A model generated the notes under the pieces. It saw nothing but the letters and a program-made list of their open reading frames with translations, did no database searches and was not told where the DNA came from. The translations under genes and the position numbers were made by a program. Source: Lyophyllum atratum (taxonomy: Eukaryota; Basidiomycota; Agaricomycetes; Agaricales; Lyophyllaceae). From it: DNA of 64,000 bases. Shown here piece by piece: positions 1 to 8,603 of this stretch; the first letter of the stretch is position 1; each line of letters begins with the position of its first letter. The DNA is taken from NCBI GenBank assembly GCA_014905825.1, contig JACGCN010000004.1, forward strand, positions 744,001-808,000, written 5' to 3'.

Positions 1-733
1 ATCCAAGATGCGCGAGGAAAGTCTCAACGTCTTGCCGATAGCAAGCTCCAATAATTTCAAAATCATTCGGAATCCAATAGTCATTGGCCTTTCCGATAGG
101 ACCCCATATCGGTAGCGGAGGTACACCCTCTCCGGTGATAATCAGTGAGTCCCTCGCTTCATCTCTTCGACTTTTGAGCAGCTGATTCAACTTTGTTAAG
201 ATCTCTCTTCTAGCAGATAGAATACAACGTTGATCATCCTCGTATTTCTCGATCAACGTCAATACTCGGTCTAACTGGAATAACTCTTCAACAAAAATAT
301 CCTTTCGTTCAGTGCGCGTTAGAGCACGAGGGTTATCGAAAGGTATGCCTTTTCCCATGGATCTACCGTAGGTTAAGGCCTCCTTCCATCTTAATGTAGC
401 ATTCTTACACCAATTATCTCCGCCCGTTATGAAGTTGCTTACGGGTTGGCACGCAATAAAATCGACTTGAATATTATCGAAGTTATTTTCATCATATTCA
501 ATCCCGTGAACTGGTTCGCTCAATGAAAATAATGGAGCGTAATAATCCCAAGGACAAGTGTCCGGAGGTTGAGGTTGAACTTCTTGGTCAACAGAACTCG
601 GTCGAGTACGACTGCGACTTCGATTTTCGTCCTCGATTCTGTCTGACTCCGGAAGAGGAATATTCGTCGCGTTATTAGAACCTTCAGCATCGCCGCCGCC
701 AGCGTTCTGTGAATTCTTCGTGAGTCTTGGCAT
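1..733 (-). CDS. Element A gag, N-terminal part (runs off left edge)
   Basis: This is an open frame from an ATG at 733 to the window edge. The product begins MPRLTKNSQNAGG and tracks the N-terminus of element B Gag (start 35915) along its whole visible length, with shared stretches such as EELFQLDRVLTL and EGVPPLP. It is therefore the capsid-region start of a Ty3/gypsy Gag or Gag-Pol that would coat the RNA in virus-like particles. It lies just inside the 5' LTR, with a 70-bp leader carrying the primer-binding site. The copy is clearly diverged from B, so A and B are sister families or subfamilies. Zinc knuckle, protease and pol lie outside the window. I saw no stop in the visible part, so the copy may be intact. 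Confidence 0.85.
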   Translation of the reverse strand, partial: MPRLTKNSQNAGGGDAEGSNNATNIPLPESDRIEDENRSRSRTRPSSVDQEVQPQPPDTCPWDYYAPLFSLSEPVHGIEYDENNFDNIQVDFIACQPVSNFITGGDNWCKNATLRWKEALTYGRSMGKGIPFDNPRALTRTERKDIFVEELFQLDRVLTLIEKYEDDQRCILSARREILTKLNQLLKSRRDEARDSLIITGEGVPPLPIWGPIGKANDYWIPNDFEIIGACYRQDVETFLAHLG

Positions 734-786
734 TTCTGCTGAATTTGTAATGCGTAAACGAATATCTTGATCTTGTAAAACGCTTT

Positions 787-802
787 CCGGGTGTGTCCAC
801 CA
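787..802 (-). other. Primer-binding site of element A
   Basis: Read on the minus strand, the LTR end is followed after one base by TGGTGGACACACCCGG. It starts with TGG, as expected for pairing with the CCA end of a tRNA. The same 16 bases occur at the same place in element B. I cannot name the tRNA. Confidence 0.75.
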
Positions 803-803
803 A

Positions 804-1627
804 TGTTATGATCTGGTTATAATGTTGGTGTATTCCTTGAATACACGTAGTTAGATTTGAATGATTGGGTACTGTAGAGATGAATGAATTTAAATCTAAC
901 TTATTCCTAATGCAATTGTTTGAAAGTCGTTTTAAAGATCTAAGAATTCGTAGAAGTCACTGTTGAATTGAGGATATCAGCGCGAAGCTATGATATACGT
1001 GCTCAAATAGATTTATCAATAGCGCGCGGCAATATTGGTAAGTCTCAACTAAGACTACTTAAAGAAATCGAAGTTCTTTAATTACTGAGTTCACTCAAGT
1101 GTATTTGGGGGTAAGAAAGAGATAATATTCTTTGTACTACTCGTTACAATATATACTGAAGTCCTTCGGCCTCGGGCATGCTCTGTCCGAGGCCGAAACA
1201 CCTTTATCGAACGTGGTGCAGTCGTGTTCGGTTATCTCGGCGTTTGCACGCGGTAATGACAGATTCCGGATCCGACTTGTTTGGCAACGCAGTGTTTGCT
1301 CGGCTTCCTCGGCGCTGCGCAACCTGTTTGGCAGCGTCGTGTTTGCTCGGCTTTCTCGGCGTTGTCAGTTAACAAGTTGGATCATTGATTTTGTTCGGCG
1401 TTCTCGGCTTTGCTTTATGAACGCGTTCAAGTCATTGTATACAAACGTAGTGCTAGTTGAATAGCTAATGAAAGGTATAGAAGGGATTGAAGGGGTAAAG
1501 AAAGTCGTAAGTCTAAAAGTACAAGGTAAGTAAAAGGTAAGGGTCAAGAAGGCTTATTGATGCAAGAGTTTACTGATGTTAGTGATGAAGCTGGAGGTAA
1601 GTGACTATTGTACGCTATACCATAACA
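804..1627 (-). repeat. 5' LTR of element A (824 bp)
   Basis: It starts TGTTAT and ends CATAACA in plus orientation, the same ends as the LTR of element B. Stretches throughout match B's 868-bp LTR imperfectly. The LTR lies between the gag leader (left) and host coding sequence (from 1628), so it is the 5' LTR of a minus-strand element. A TATA-like stretch lies near 1148-1155, beside a CGG-N11-CCG palindrome. The partner LTR and the second target duplication lie outside the window. Confidence 0.85.
1165..1197. promoter_or_regulatory. Palindrome with CGG-N11-CCG in LTR A
   Basis: Eleven-base arms TTCGGCCTCGG and CCGAGGCCGAA are perfect reverse complements around an 11-base spacer. The inner half-sites make CGG-N11-CCG, the spacing bound by Gal4-type Zn2Cys6 dimers. 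In element orientation it lies just upstream of the TATA-like stretch. The regulatory role is inferred. Confidence 0.5.
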
Positions 1628-1734
1628 GCCGCCCGCCGACTCGAGGAGCGCCAGTGCGGTCTCGGCCTTCTTCTTCTTGTCGCTGCCTGCTGGCACTTGA
1701 TTGACGCGTTTTTGAAGAAGAGTCTTCGCGTCAT
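1628..1734 (-). pseudogene. Displaced exon fragment of the disrupted coiled-coil host gene
   Basis: These 107 bp between the LTRs of elements A and B are neither LTR nor leader. Read on the minus strand they continue, in frame, the exon that breaks off at 36851 on the far side of element B once one GTCAT duplication is removed. They add 34 codons, lysine- and alanine-rich (for example a run AGSDKKKKAE). The frame is still open when it meets LTR A, so element A lies in the same exon and the gene's 3' end is outside the window. Confidence 0.85.
1730..1734. repeat. Target-site duplication GTCAT, left copy (element B)
   Basis: GTCAT directly precedes the TGTTAT end of LTR B. The identical five bases follow the other LTR at 36851-36855. 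Five-base duplications are typical of Ty3/gypsy integration. Confidence 0.95.
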
Positions 1735-2602
1735 TGTTATGGTCCAGCGTAATTCTGGTGTATTCGTTGAATATACGCGTCTAGGATTTGTACTACTAGA
1801 TAGTCTTAAGTAGTTTGTAGTGAATCCTAGATATCTCCGATAAAATTGTACTTAAAGTCGTTCTAAAGAGTTTAAAACCGTAAATACTTATCGTTGACTT
1901 GAGGATACTAGCGCGTAGCAATAGTATACGTTCCCAAGATAAAATTATCAATAGCGCGAAGCAATATTGATGATTTCAATGATAAGTCTTTAAGAATCTA
2001 AAATTCTTTAATGGAACTGAGTTCACACAATGTTATTGGGGTAAAAAAGGTGATCTTATTCATGCTACTACTGTAGTTTATATACCCTACTAGCTTCGGT
2101 CTCGGGCATGCCTTGTCCGAGGCCGAACACGCGCGGTGCATCCTTTGAATCGCGCCTTTACCTTGCGTTCGGGGATTTCGGCGTGATGCGCGTGTTTTAC
2201 CACGAGTCCGGCGATTCCCCGAATCTCAGGTTGTTTGTCAATACCATGTTTGGCTCGGCTTTCTCGGTGTTGCCAGTTGGCTGAGTTGGATCGTCGCGCA
2301 TACGTCACGTTGCTGGTACCTGCTGAACACTCTTGTTTGGCAATGTCGTGTTTGGTTCGGCTTTCTCGGCATTGCACTTGGCTGAGTTAGATCAATGACT
2401 CTGCTTGCGCCGCTACTCTAGTCTGTAGATAACGAAGGTAGCACTTTGTAATGAAGTCGTAATGGTAAACATAGTGAGAATGGAGACGAAATGATAACTC
2501 CTTTAAAAGTACATGTGAAGTGATAAACGAAATATGAAACCTTTGTGAGTAGAAACTGGAGGTAAATGGCGAGTAAGTAACAATGTACGCTACACCACAA
2601 CA
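1735..2602 (-). repeat. 3' LTR of element B (868 bp)
   Basis: It runs from TGTTATGG to CACAACA in plus orientation. I saw no difference from 35983-36850. It contains a minus-strand TATA box (complement at 2077-2084), a CGG-N11-CCG palindrome (2095-2127) and two imperfect direct repeats (about 2233-2292 and 2335-2393) sharing CGGCTTTCTCGG. Confidence 0.95.
2095..2127. promoter_or_regulatory. Palindrome with CGG-N11-CCG in 3' LTR of B
   Basis: CGG at 2103-2105 and CCG at 2117-2119 are separated by 11 bases inside 11-base arms with one mismatch. The site and spacing match element A although surrounding LTR sequence has diverged. It lies directly upstream (element sense) of the TATA box at 2084-2077. 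Confidence 0.5.
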
Positions 2603-2616
2603 TACCCCCCCCTGCC
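2603..2616 (-). other. Polypurine tract of element B
   Basis: Minus-strand GGCAGGGGGGGGTA abuts the 3' LTR. A G-rich purine run at this position primes plus-strand DNA synthesis in LTR elements. Confidence 0.85.
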
Positions 2617-2625
2617 TTCATGCTT

Positions 2626-3609
2626 CTACTCACTTTCCTCACCTGTCATTTCGATGTCATCGAATTCCAGTTCCTGCTCCATCGATTCCTCTTTAACCGA
2701 ACCGGCGTCCTCGGTAGCGAGCGTCGAATACCCTGAAGCCAAGGACGATGTACTGGTGGATGCGAGGGTGGACGTGCTCGATGTCGCCGAGGAGGTACGT
2801 GAATAGATATTGTTTCCGAGGTCGATTTGAGCAGGAGAAACCAAATTGTTATAGGTCTCCGCGCGAGCGTCAGCACTAGAGAGGACTGGATGAAGAATGA
2901 GGGCGTTGGTGTTGTTAGGGGGTGGTTCGCTGTCGGTACGACCCTGTCGTTCCCATCGAACTCCGTTGAAATTAAACGCAGGCCCATAGTTAGGTACGCC
3001 GCCCCAAACCCACGAAGCATCGAGTCCCAGCTGAGCCGTACGGATTCGTGCATGAACGATCCAATTGATCGCTTCACGTCCTGCGATCTATTCACGGTAT
3101 ATATCAGCGATAGGTTTCGTAGAGCACGGATTATTAAGTACCTGAAGTTCCTTGTACAGAGCATTCAAGTCGTCTCGGGAGAACCGAGTAAATAGAGGGT
3201 TGACCCCAGTGACCATGCACGGCATGCTGAGAAGGCGCGGTGGTGCCAGTCCCAACTCTCGGAACATAACATGGTGAATGAATAGAGATGGACGGTCACC
3301 GGTCTGAGGTAAAGCGTGGTTGAGAACGGGATTGTACGAGAGTTTTAATATTATAAGTACCTGAGGTAAGGCGTGGTTGGCAGCGCCGGCGATGTTGTAC
3401 GCGAGATGCTCAAGCGTTTGAAACATGACCACCGCGATGTCGGGCTTGACGATGCACCCGAGATCGACACCGTTAATGATAATGGGAAGGATATCTTGCG
3501 CAGAGAGGGCGCGGAATAAAGGCGACACTGAGTTGGTAACCTGTTGGACGAGTTGCGTAGCGAGCAGATTGAGTTGGGAGTTGTGAGGAGAGTAGGTTTG
3601 GCTAGACAT
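2626..3609 (-). CDS. Accessory 3' ORF of element B, probably spliced (290 aa)
   Basis: It lies between pol and the 3' LTR, where errantiviruses carry env. The frame runs from ATG 3609 to TAG 2628 with one in-frame TAG (3088-3090). Two candidate introns, 3304-3360 (57 nt) and 3088-3141 (54 nt, GTACTT donor, CTGAT branch, TAG acceptor), are both multiples of three; removing the second deletes the stop. The spliced product is 83 + 54 + 153 = 290 aa. It has no signal peptide or membrane segment, so it is not an envelope protein. The C-terminal 70 residues are Ser/Thr-rich, then acidic (EQELEFDDIEMTGEESE). I do not recognise the family. It could be a captured host gene or a regulator made from a subgenomic RNA; stop read-through or decay could also explain the TAG. 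Confidence 0.6.
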
Positions 3610-3732
3610 AGTGATTTAGATTGATAGGTTGAGATTTATGGGAAGTGAAGCTGGTGTTGGGGAATTCGAGCACGATGAATTCGTTGATTTTTGTTCTAAG
3701 ATTTGTGCTCCTTAAATAATGTTGAAGACGCG

Positions 3733-4333
3733 TTATTTCCGTCTATTTGCAGCGCCTCGTTTCTTCCTTTGATCTAGCCAATCCCTCAGCGCGAAGTGCG
3801 CATTCCTCAGTCCGTCTGCAGTGTGCCATAGGTCGTGTTCGGGTCCATAGCCTAGGTACCGTGTCCGGTATATCGGAATCCGCCTACCGTTGCGTCCCTT
3901 TCTCCAAGATTCTCCTACTATTTTTTCTACGTCATAATCATCCTCGTTGTCGAAGTCCTCACGGTTCAAAGCCTTCTGTGGTCTGTCGCCTAATTCTTTC
4001 GGGGACTCGTGATATTTTTCCAGGTGGGCAATGTTGATCACTGGGTGAATTCCATACGACGGCGGCATTCGTATGCGATACGCCACAGGGCTAATTTTTT
4101 CCGATATCTCAAATGGGCCATCGTATTTCATTAACAACTTCTGTCCCCTTCCGCTCAACTTCTTAAGTAATTTCAAAGAGTGAGGATTAATCAAGATCTT
4201 ATCTCCTTCCGAAAATTCAATATTCAATCTTCCGTTATTGTAGGCGCGCTTCTGAAATGCCTGCCCTACGGTTAGAGCGTCTATCGCGCGCTTACGGTTC
4301 GCTTCGAACCCTTCCATCATATTTAATGCTTTC
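3733..4333 (-). CDS. Element B pol, C-terminal part: integrase tail and chromodomain-like end
   Basis: This is the 3' part of B gag-pol, separated by the nested array from its first part at 29558-35915. It starts at the CTTTC duplication and ends at a TAG at 3733. It carries the integrase C-terminal module (KYDGPFEISEKISPVAYRIRM, a GPF/Y-type motif, then HPVINIAHLEKY) and a chromodomain-like end (DYDVEKIVGE, IYRTRYLGYGPEHDLWHTAD). Chromodomains of this type tether integrase to modified histones. Deleting the insertion and one CTTTC copy restores one frame across the junction. Codons upstream of 4333 on this strand belong to LTR1 of the array, so an apparent ORF start at 4380 is false. Confidence 0.9.
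4329..4333. repeat. Target-site duplication CTTTC, left copy (nested array)
   Basis: CTTTC precedes LTR1 here and follows LTR4 at 29558-29562. It splits one codon of B gag-pol, which rejoins in frame when the insertion is removed. Confidence 0.95.
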
Positions 4334-4523
4334 TGGAAGTCTACTAGGGATAGGAGACAACACTGACAGGAACGTACCACGTAAACAGGAACGGCGTGTA
4401 TTGCAGAGAGATGAGAGTACGATAGCGAGGATAAGCGGGGAGAAAGGAAGGAAGGACGGATATACGAGTGGGCGAGTATATATATGGAAGGTGATGTGTT
4501 ACGTAAGTCGTGGTAGGATTACA
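4334..4523 (-). repeat. LTR1 (190 bp), left end of the array
   Basis: It runs TGGAAGTC to GGATTACA in plus orientation (TG...CA ends) and I saw no difference from LTR4. In element sense it has a TATATATA stretch about 40 bases in, so U3 is very short. Confidence 0.95.
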
Positions 4524-4534
4524 CCCCTCCACAC
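4524..4534 (-). other. Polypurine tract of piece C
   Basis: Minus-strand GTGTGGAGGGG abuts LTR1. The same tract precedes LTR2 at 12542-12552. Confidence 0.85.
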
Positions 4535-4683
4535 TAGAAAAACAACCAAAAGAAAAAAATTTTGAAGAGCAAAAATATAAGTCAGTAGAGTAAGCAAACA
4601 ATGCGCACACGGGGGCGTCAAAACCCTGTGGGAAAAAGCTACCGGTGGCCGAGGTGAGGAAGTTGAAGGTACACTACTCCCAA

Positions 4684-7600
4684 CTACTCCTTCCCAGCCA
4701 GCCAGATATCGAGGGCCTCGTTGGTCGCGAGCTCGGTGCCGGAGAGCCATCTGTTTTCTTCAGGGCCCCAACCGAGGTATTGCACGAGGTATTGATGGCC
4801 TCGTCCACGCACGCGCTCGTCAATAATCTTGTCGACGAGATACTCGTCTTCACCATTGATGGTGACTACCGCGCCCGGTTCCGCGAGCTGGCGCTTGGGG
4901 AATAGTTGGGCGTCGTTCTCGGCGAAGGGTTTGATTTCAGAGAAATGGAATGTGGGGAAGGTCCTTGGTGCATTCGGCATGAGGATGGTAACCGTCGAGT
5001 TCTGTAAGTTTACTTTGGAGATTGTGTAAGGCCCGTCAAATCTAGGCATGAACTTAGCTGCGCGCCCGTCTCCCTTGACTTTGAACTCATGTCGACGATG
5101 TTCAGTGGAGAGCATAACGCGTTGGCCTTCTTTAAACGAGTAGTTCGGCTTTCGGTTCTTGTTCGCCTGGGCCGCTTGAGAAATCTTTGCCTGCAGCAAG
5201 TTGTCCTGTGCCTGCAGGAGATCGACTTGCATTTGCGAGATCAGGGTCCGAGCGACGTCTTCTTCATCCGTTAGTTGACGGTCGGGTCGTGGAACGAGAG
5301 GCGGGATCAGACGAGGGCTCCGGCCCATTCGCATGTGGAAACCAGAGAATCCAGTCGATTTGTTAACTGTGTTCATCATGTCGAAACGGACACGCGGCAG
5401 CGCTCGCACCCAACCAGCTTGATTTCGGTCGACATGATAACGCAAGGCTTGGTTGACAGTCTTATTCGAACGTTCACTAGAGCCGTCAGTCTCTGGATGG
5501 TATGCGCTCGACATTTTGATGTCAATGCCGGTTAGGATATGCAGCGCCTTCCAGAACTTCGAGATGAACAGTTTATCACGATCGGATACAATCTCGAGAG
5601 GCAATCCATTTTCACAAAACCAGTGATTGAAGAATATGAGAGCGAAGTCTGACGCGGAGATGTCTGTATGCGAGGGTATGATCTGGATATCGGAACCGAG
5701 ACGGCATGTCATTGTAATAATTGAGTTGAATCCCTCGTCTTCCGGCAAGGGCCCAATGAAATCGATCGCGACGGAATCGCCGCGCTGGTCAGGGATCGGT
5801 AGCGGGTGTAGAGGACCGGAAGGTTTCTTCGTGCTGGACTTATTCTGTTGACATTCGCGGCAGGAAGGTACATAACTATGTTCCAAGTCTTGTCGCATCT
5901 TCGGCCAGTAATAGGCGTTCCGAAGCGATGCATACGTTTTGTCAAAACCGAAGTGGCCAAGCGCGTCGTGCGCCAGCCGGAATAGCGTTTCTCGTACGTT
6001 CCCGACGCGCGGTACGCACAAACGGTCACCAATATACCAAAGCTTGTTGATGCAGCGAAGGCCTTTGATACCGGCGTTGCCTTTGACCATGTTTTTAGTC
6101 CATTTATCAGCAGCATAGCCGTCGATTATCGATTGCAGAATAGCGGGGTCCGAAGCAATTTCGAGTGTGGACGCGATCGGTGCACAGTCGGTCGCGTCGT
6201 CTAGCTCAGATAGGGCGTGAGCGGTGGCGATGGGAGCGTCAGCGGCAGAGGAGACAATCAGGATGCTGTTGATGCTGTTGGAGACCAAGTCATCATCAGG
6301 TATGTTGAAAGCTTCAAGGGCGGCACGCCCGGCTTCGAGACTGTCCTCGGATTCGGCAACTGGCAGTCGAGAAAGGGCATCCGCAACGGTGTTGTCCTCT
6401 CCTTTAACGTAAACGATTCGAGCATCAAATTGTGACATGAATTCCATCCAACGCGCCTGCCGCCTAGACAGGTCGCGTTGCGCGTCGAAGTTTTCCAAGG
6501 TCTTATGGTCGGTGAAGACAAGAAACTCGGAACCGAGGAGGTCAGATCGCCACTTGCGCATGGCACGGATAATAGCCAGCAGCTCTTTTTCGTGAACTGG
6601 GTAATTCAATTCCGCGCCTTTGAACGTCATTGAGTCAAAGGCAACGGGACGCGCAGTCTCCCAGGTTTCCCCAAAGGACAGGACGGCGCCTGAGCGACGG
6701 TCGCTCGCGTCTGTGGTCACAAAAATTTTCTTCGATGTGTCGTTATGGTCGATAGTTGTCAAACACTCGCGGCTGATGACAATCGACTTGATAGCATCGA
6801 AGGCCGCCTGGTGTATCGGTAACCAGGGTGGAAACAATTTTCTGGCATCATTTGACGTCAGTTGGTTCAAGACGTCGGTGTGCGTCGCGAGATCCGGGAG
6901 GAAAGCACTAAGGTATCGGACCAGCCCAAGGAATTGTTTGACATCGGTAGCCGATCGAGGCTGTGGCCATGCAACAATTCTGTCCACTTTCTTGTCGTCG
7001 GCCTCGATACCCTTAGCGGAAATTCGGTGGCCGAGGAAGTGTATCTCGGTACAGTAAAGTTTCGTTTTCTTCGGGTTGACATACAACTTGGCTTCACGAA
7101 GTGTTTCGAGGACTGCACGTACATTGCGATGGTGTTCATCGAGAGTCGACGACCAGATTACGATGTCGTCTAGGTAAACGTGACATATTTTTCCGATGTG
7201 TTTCTGCAGCGCAGCGTTAACCCGCCGCTGATGGATTGCGGGCGCGTTGCGGAGACCCATAGGCATTACTAGCCATTCATAAAGTCCAAACGGAGTCGAA
7301 ACGGCCGTTAGCGGCACATGCGAAGGGTGCATCCTCGTCTGAAAAAACGAGTTTGTCATATCAATGGTCGCGAAGTATTTGCCCTTGCCACAATCCGCCA
7401 ATATGTCATCGACGCGAGGCAAGGGGTGGCTATCGGTTACGGTGTTGGCGTTCAAATGGCGGTAATCGTTCACCCAGCGGGGAAGCACAGTTGGGTCGGC
7501 TTTGGGTATTATAAAAGCAGGAGAGGCGTGGGGGGACGACGACGGTTGAATGCGGCCCGCATCCAGATGTTGTTGGATGAGCGTTTTAAATGCGTCGCGG

Positions 7601-8603
7601 TATTTGCGTGGACACTGATAAGTCCTGGTCGCAATTTTCTTGTAAGCGTCTTTAACGTGGATTTCTGCCATCACATCGTTAGGCAGCTGGTCGACATGCG
7701 GGATCGGTTCAAAAATCGGCGCGAATTCCTCCTTCAGCTTCTTGTCGAAGTCGTCAAGAATCGCGCACGATGCCAACTCTTCAATTCGTATGCGAATAGC
7801 CGCAATCCAATTGGTAGGCGGTGTTTCGGTCAGCGCATTTGTACGAGTAAGGACAATCAAGCGTTCAGCACATTGATACTTCAGTTCCGCGGCAACCAAA
7901 CGTCGCGTGTTCATGACTTCACGATGCAGGTCGATAGCCCGTTTTCGTTTGGGCTTAGGTGGCTTACGAGGGACGGGATGGAAGAGGTCATAATTCGTCG
8001 ATTTGTCTATACAGGTACGGGCTTCATGGTCGATAACTACGTGATTCTTAATAAGCCATGGAAGTCCAAGTACAATAGGTGTGCACAGGCCCGGAGCGAT
8101 GAGAGTACGGATTGGAGAAGAGGTCCATTGTCCGTCGCATGATGTAACCGAAAGTTTAACATAAGAGGTAAGCGTAGCGACAGTTTTCGGCGTGTTCGGA
8201 GATTTCAATGCGACGGCAACGTCTATGGGGTCTTTGAGTCGGAAGGTCTGGATACCGAGATGAGCTACTAATTCTGGTGAAATCAGCGTCAGATGGGCAC
8301 CGTTATCAATCAGCGATACGACAGGGACAGGTAAGGGGACCAGAGGTCCTTCAACAACGCAGCGGAACAACAAGTGAGGGGCGGAAATGGGAAAACTCAC
8401 GTCTTCCGAGTCCTCTTCGAGCGAAGGTTCGTTGTACGATGTGTTCGAAGGCATGACCGCAGCAATTTCTTCATCGCCCCAGGATGGGCTCGCGAAGGAA
8501 GCGACGGGCTTGGCTTTAGCACGAGGAACGGCGGCGACGACGGGGACAGGGACAGCGGGGGTGGCAGAGGGAGCAACGTACGAAGGATTGGCTTCCACTG
8601 ATG
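4684..8603 (-). CDS. Piece C: pol from just after the Gag zinc knuckle to the chromodomain
   Basis: This minus-strand frame covers the last three quarters of the 1755-aa polyprotein. In order: protease (LIDNGAHLT), reverse transcriptase (IDMTNSFFQ, CHVYLDDIV), RNase H (VTTDASD, FTDHKTLE, TVADALSRL), integrase (HDALGHFGF, PSCRECQQNK, DFIGPLP, SDRDKLF, HPETDGSSERS) and a C-terminal chromodomain (DEYLVDKIIDE, YLVQYLGWGPEENRW). It encodes the enzymes that copy and integrate the element. Gag is missing: at 8603 the sequence flips into inverted piece D, so the ORF's apparent extension to 8688 and its MGKLTSS start come from the opposite strand of D. The missing gag matches what piece H carries at the far end of the array. 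Confidence 0.9.

Noticed and set aside
2626..3609. Envelope gene in element B
   Set aside because: The position fits, but there is no signal peptide, membrane anchor or cleavage site, so I call it only an accessory ORF.
7318..8142. 274-aa ORF repeated several times on the opposite strand of pol
   Set aside because: It is the antisense shadow of protease/RT. It recurs only because pol recurs and has no start context or domain.
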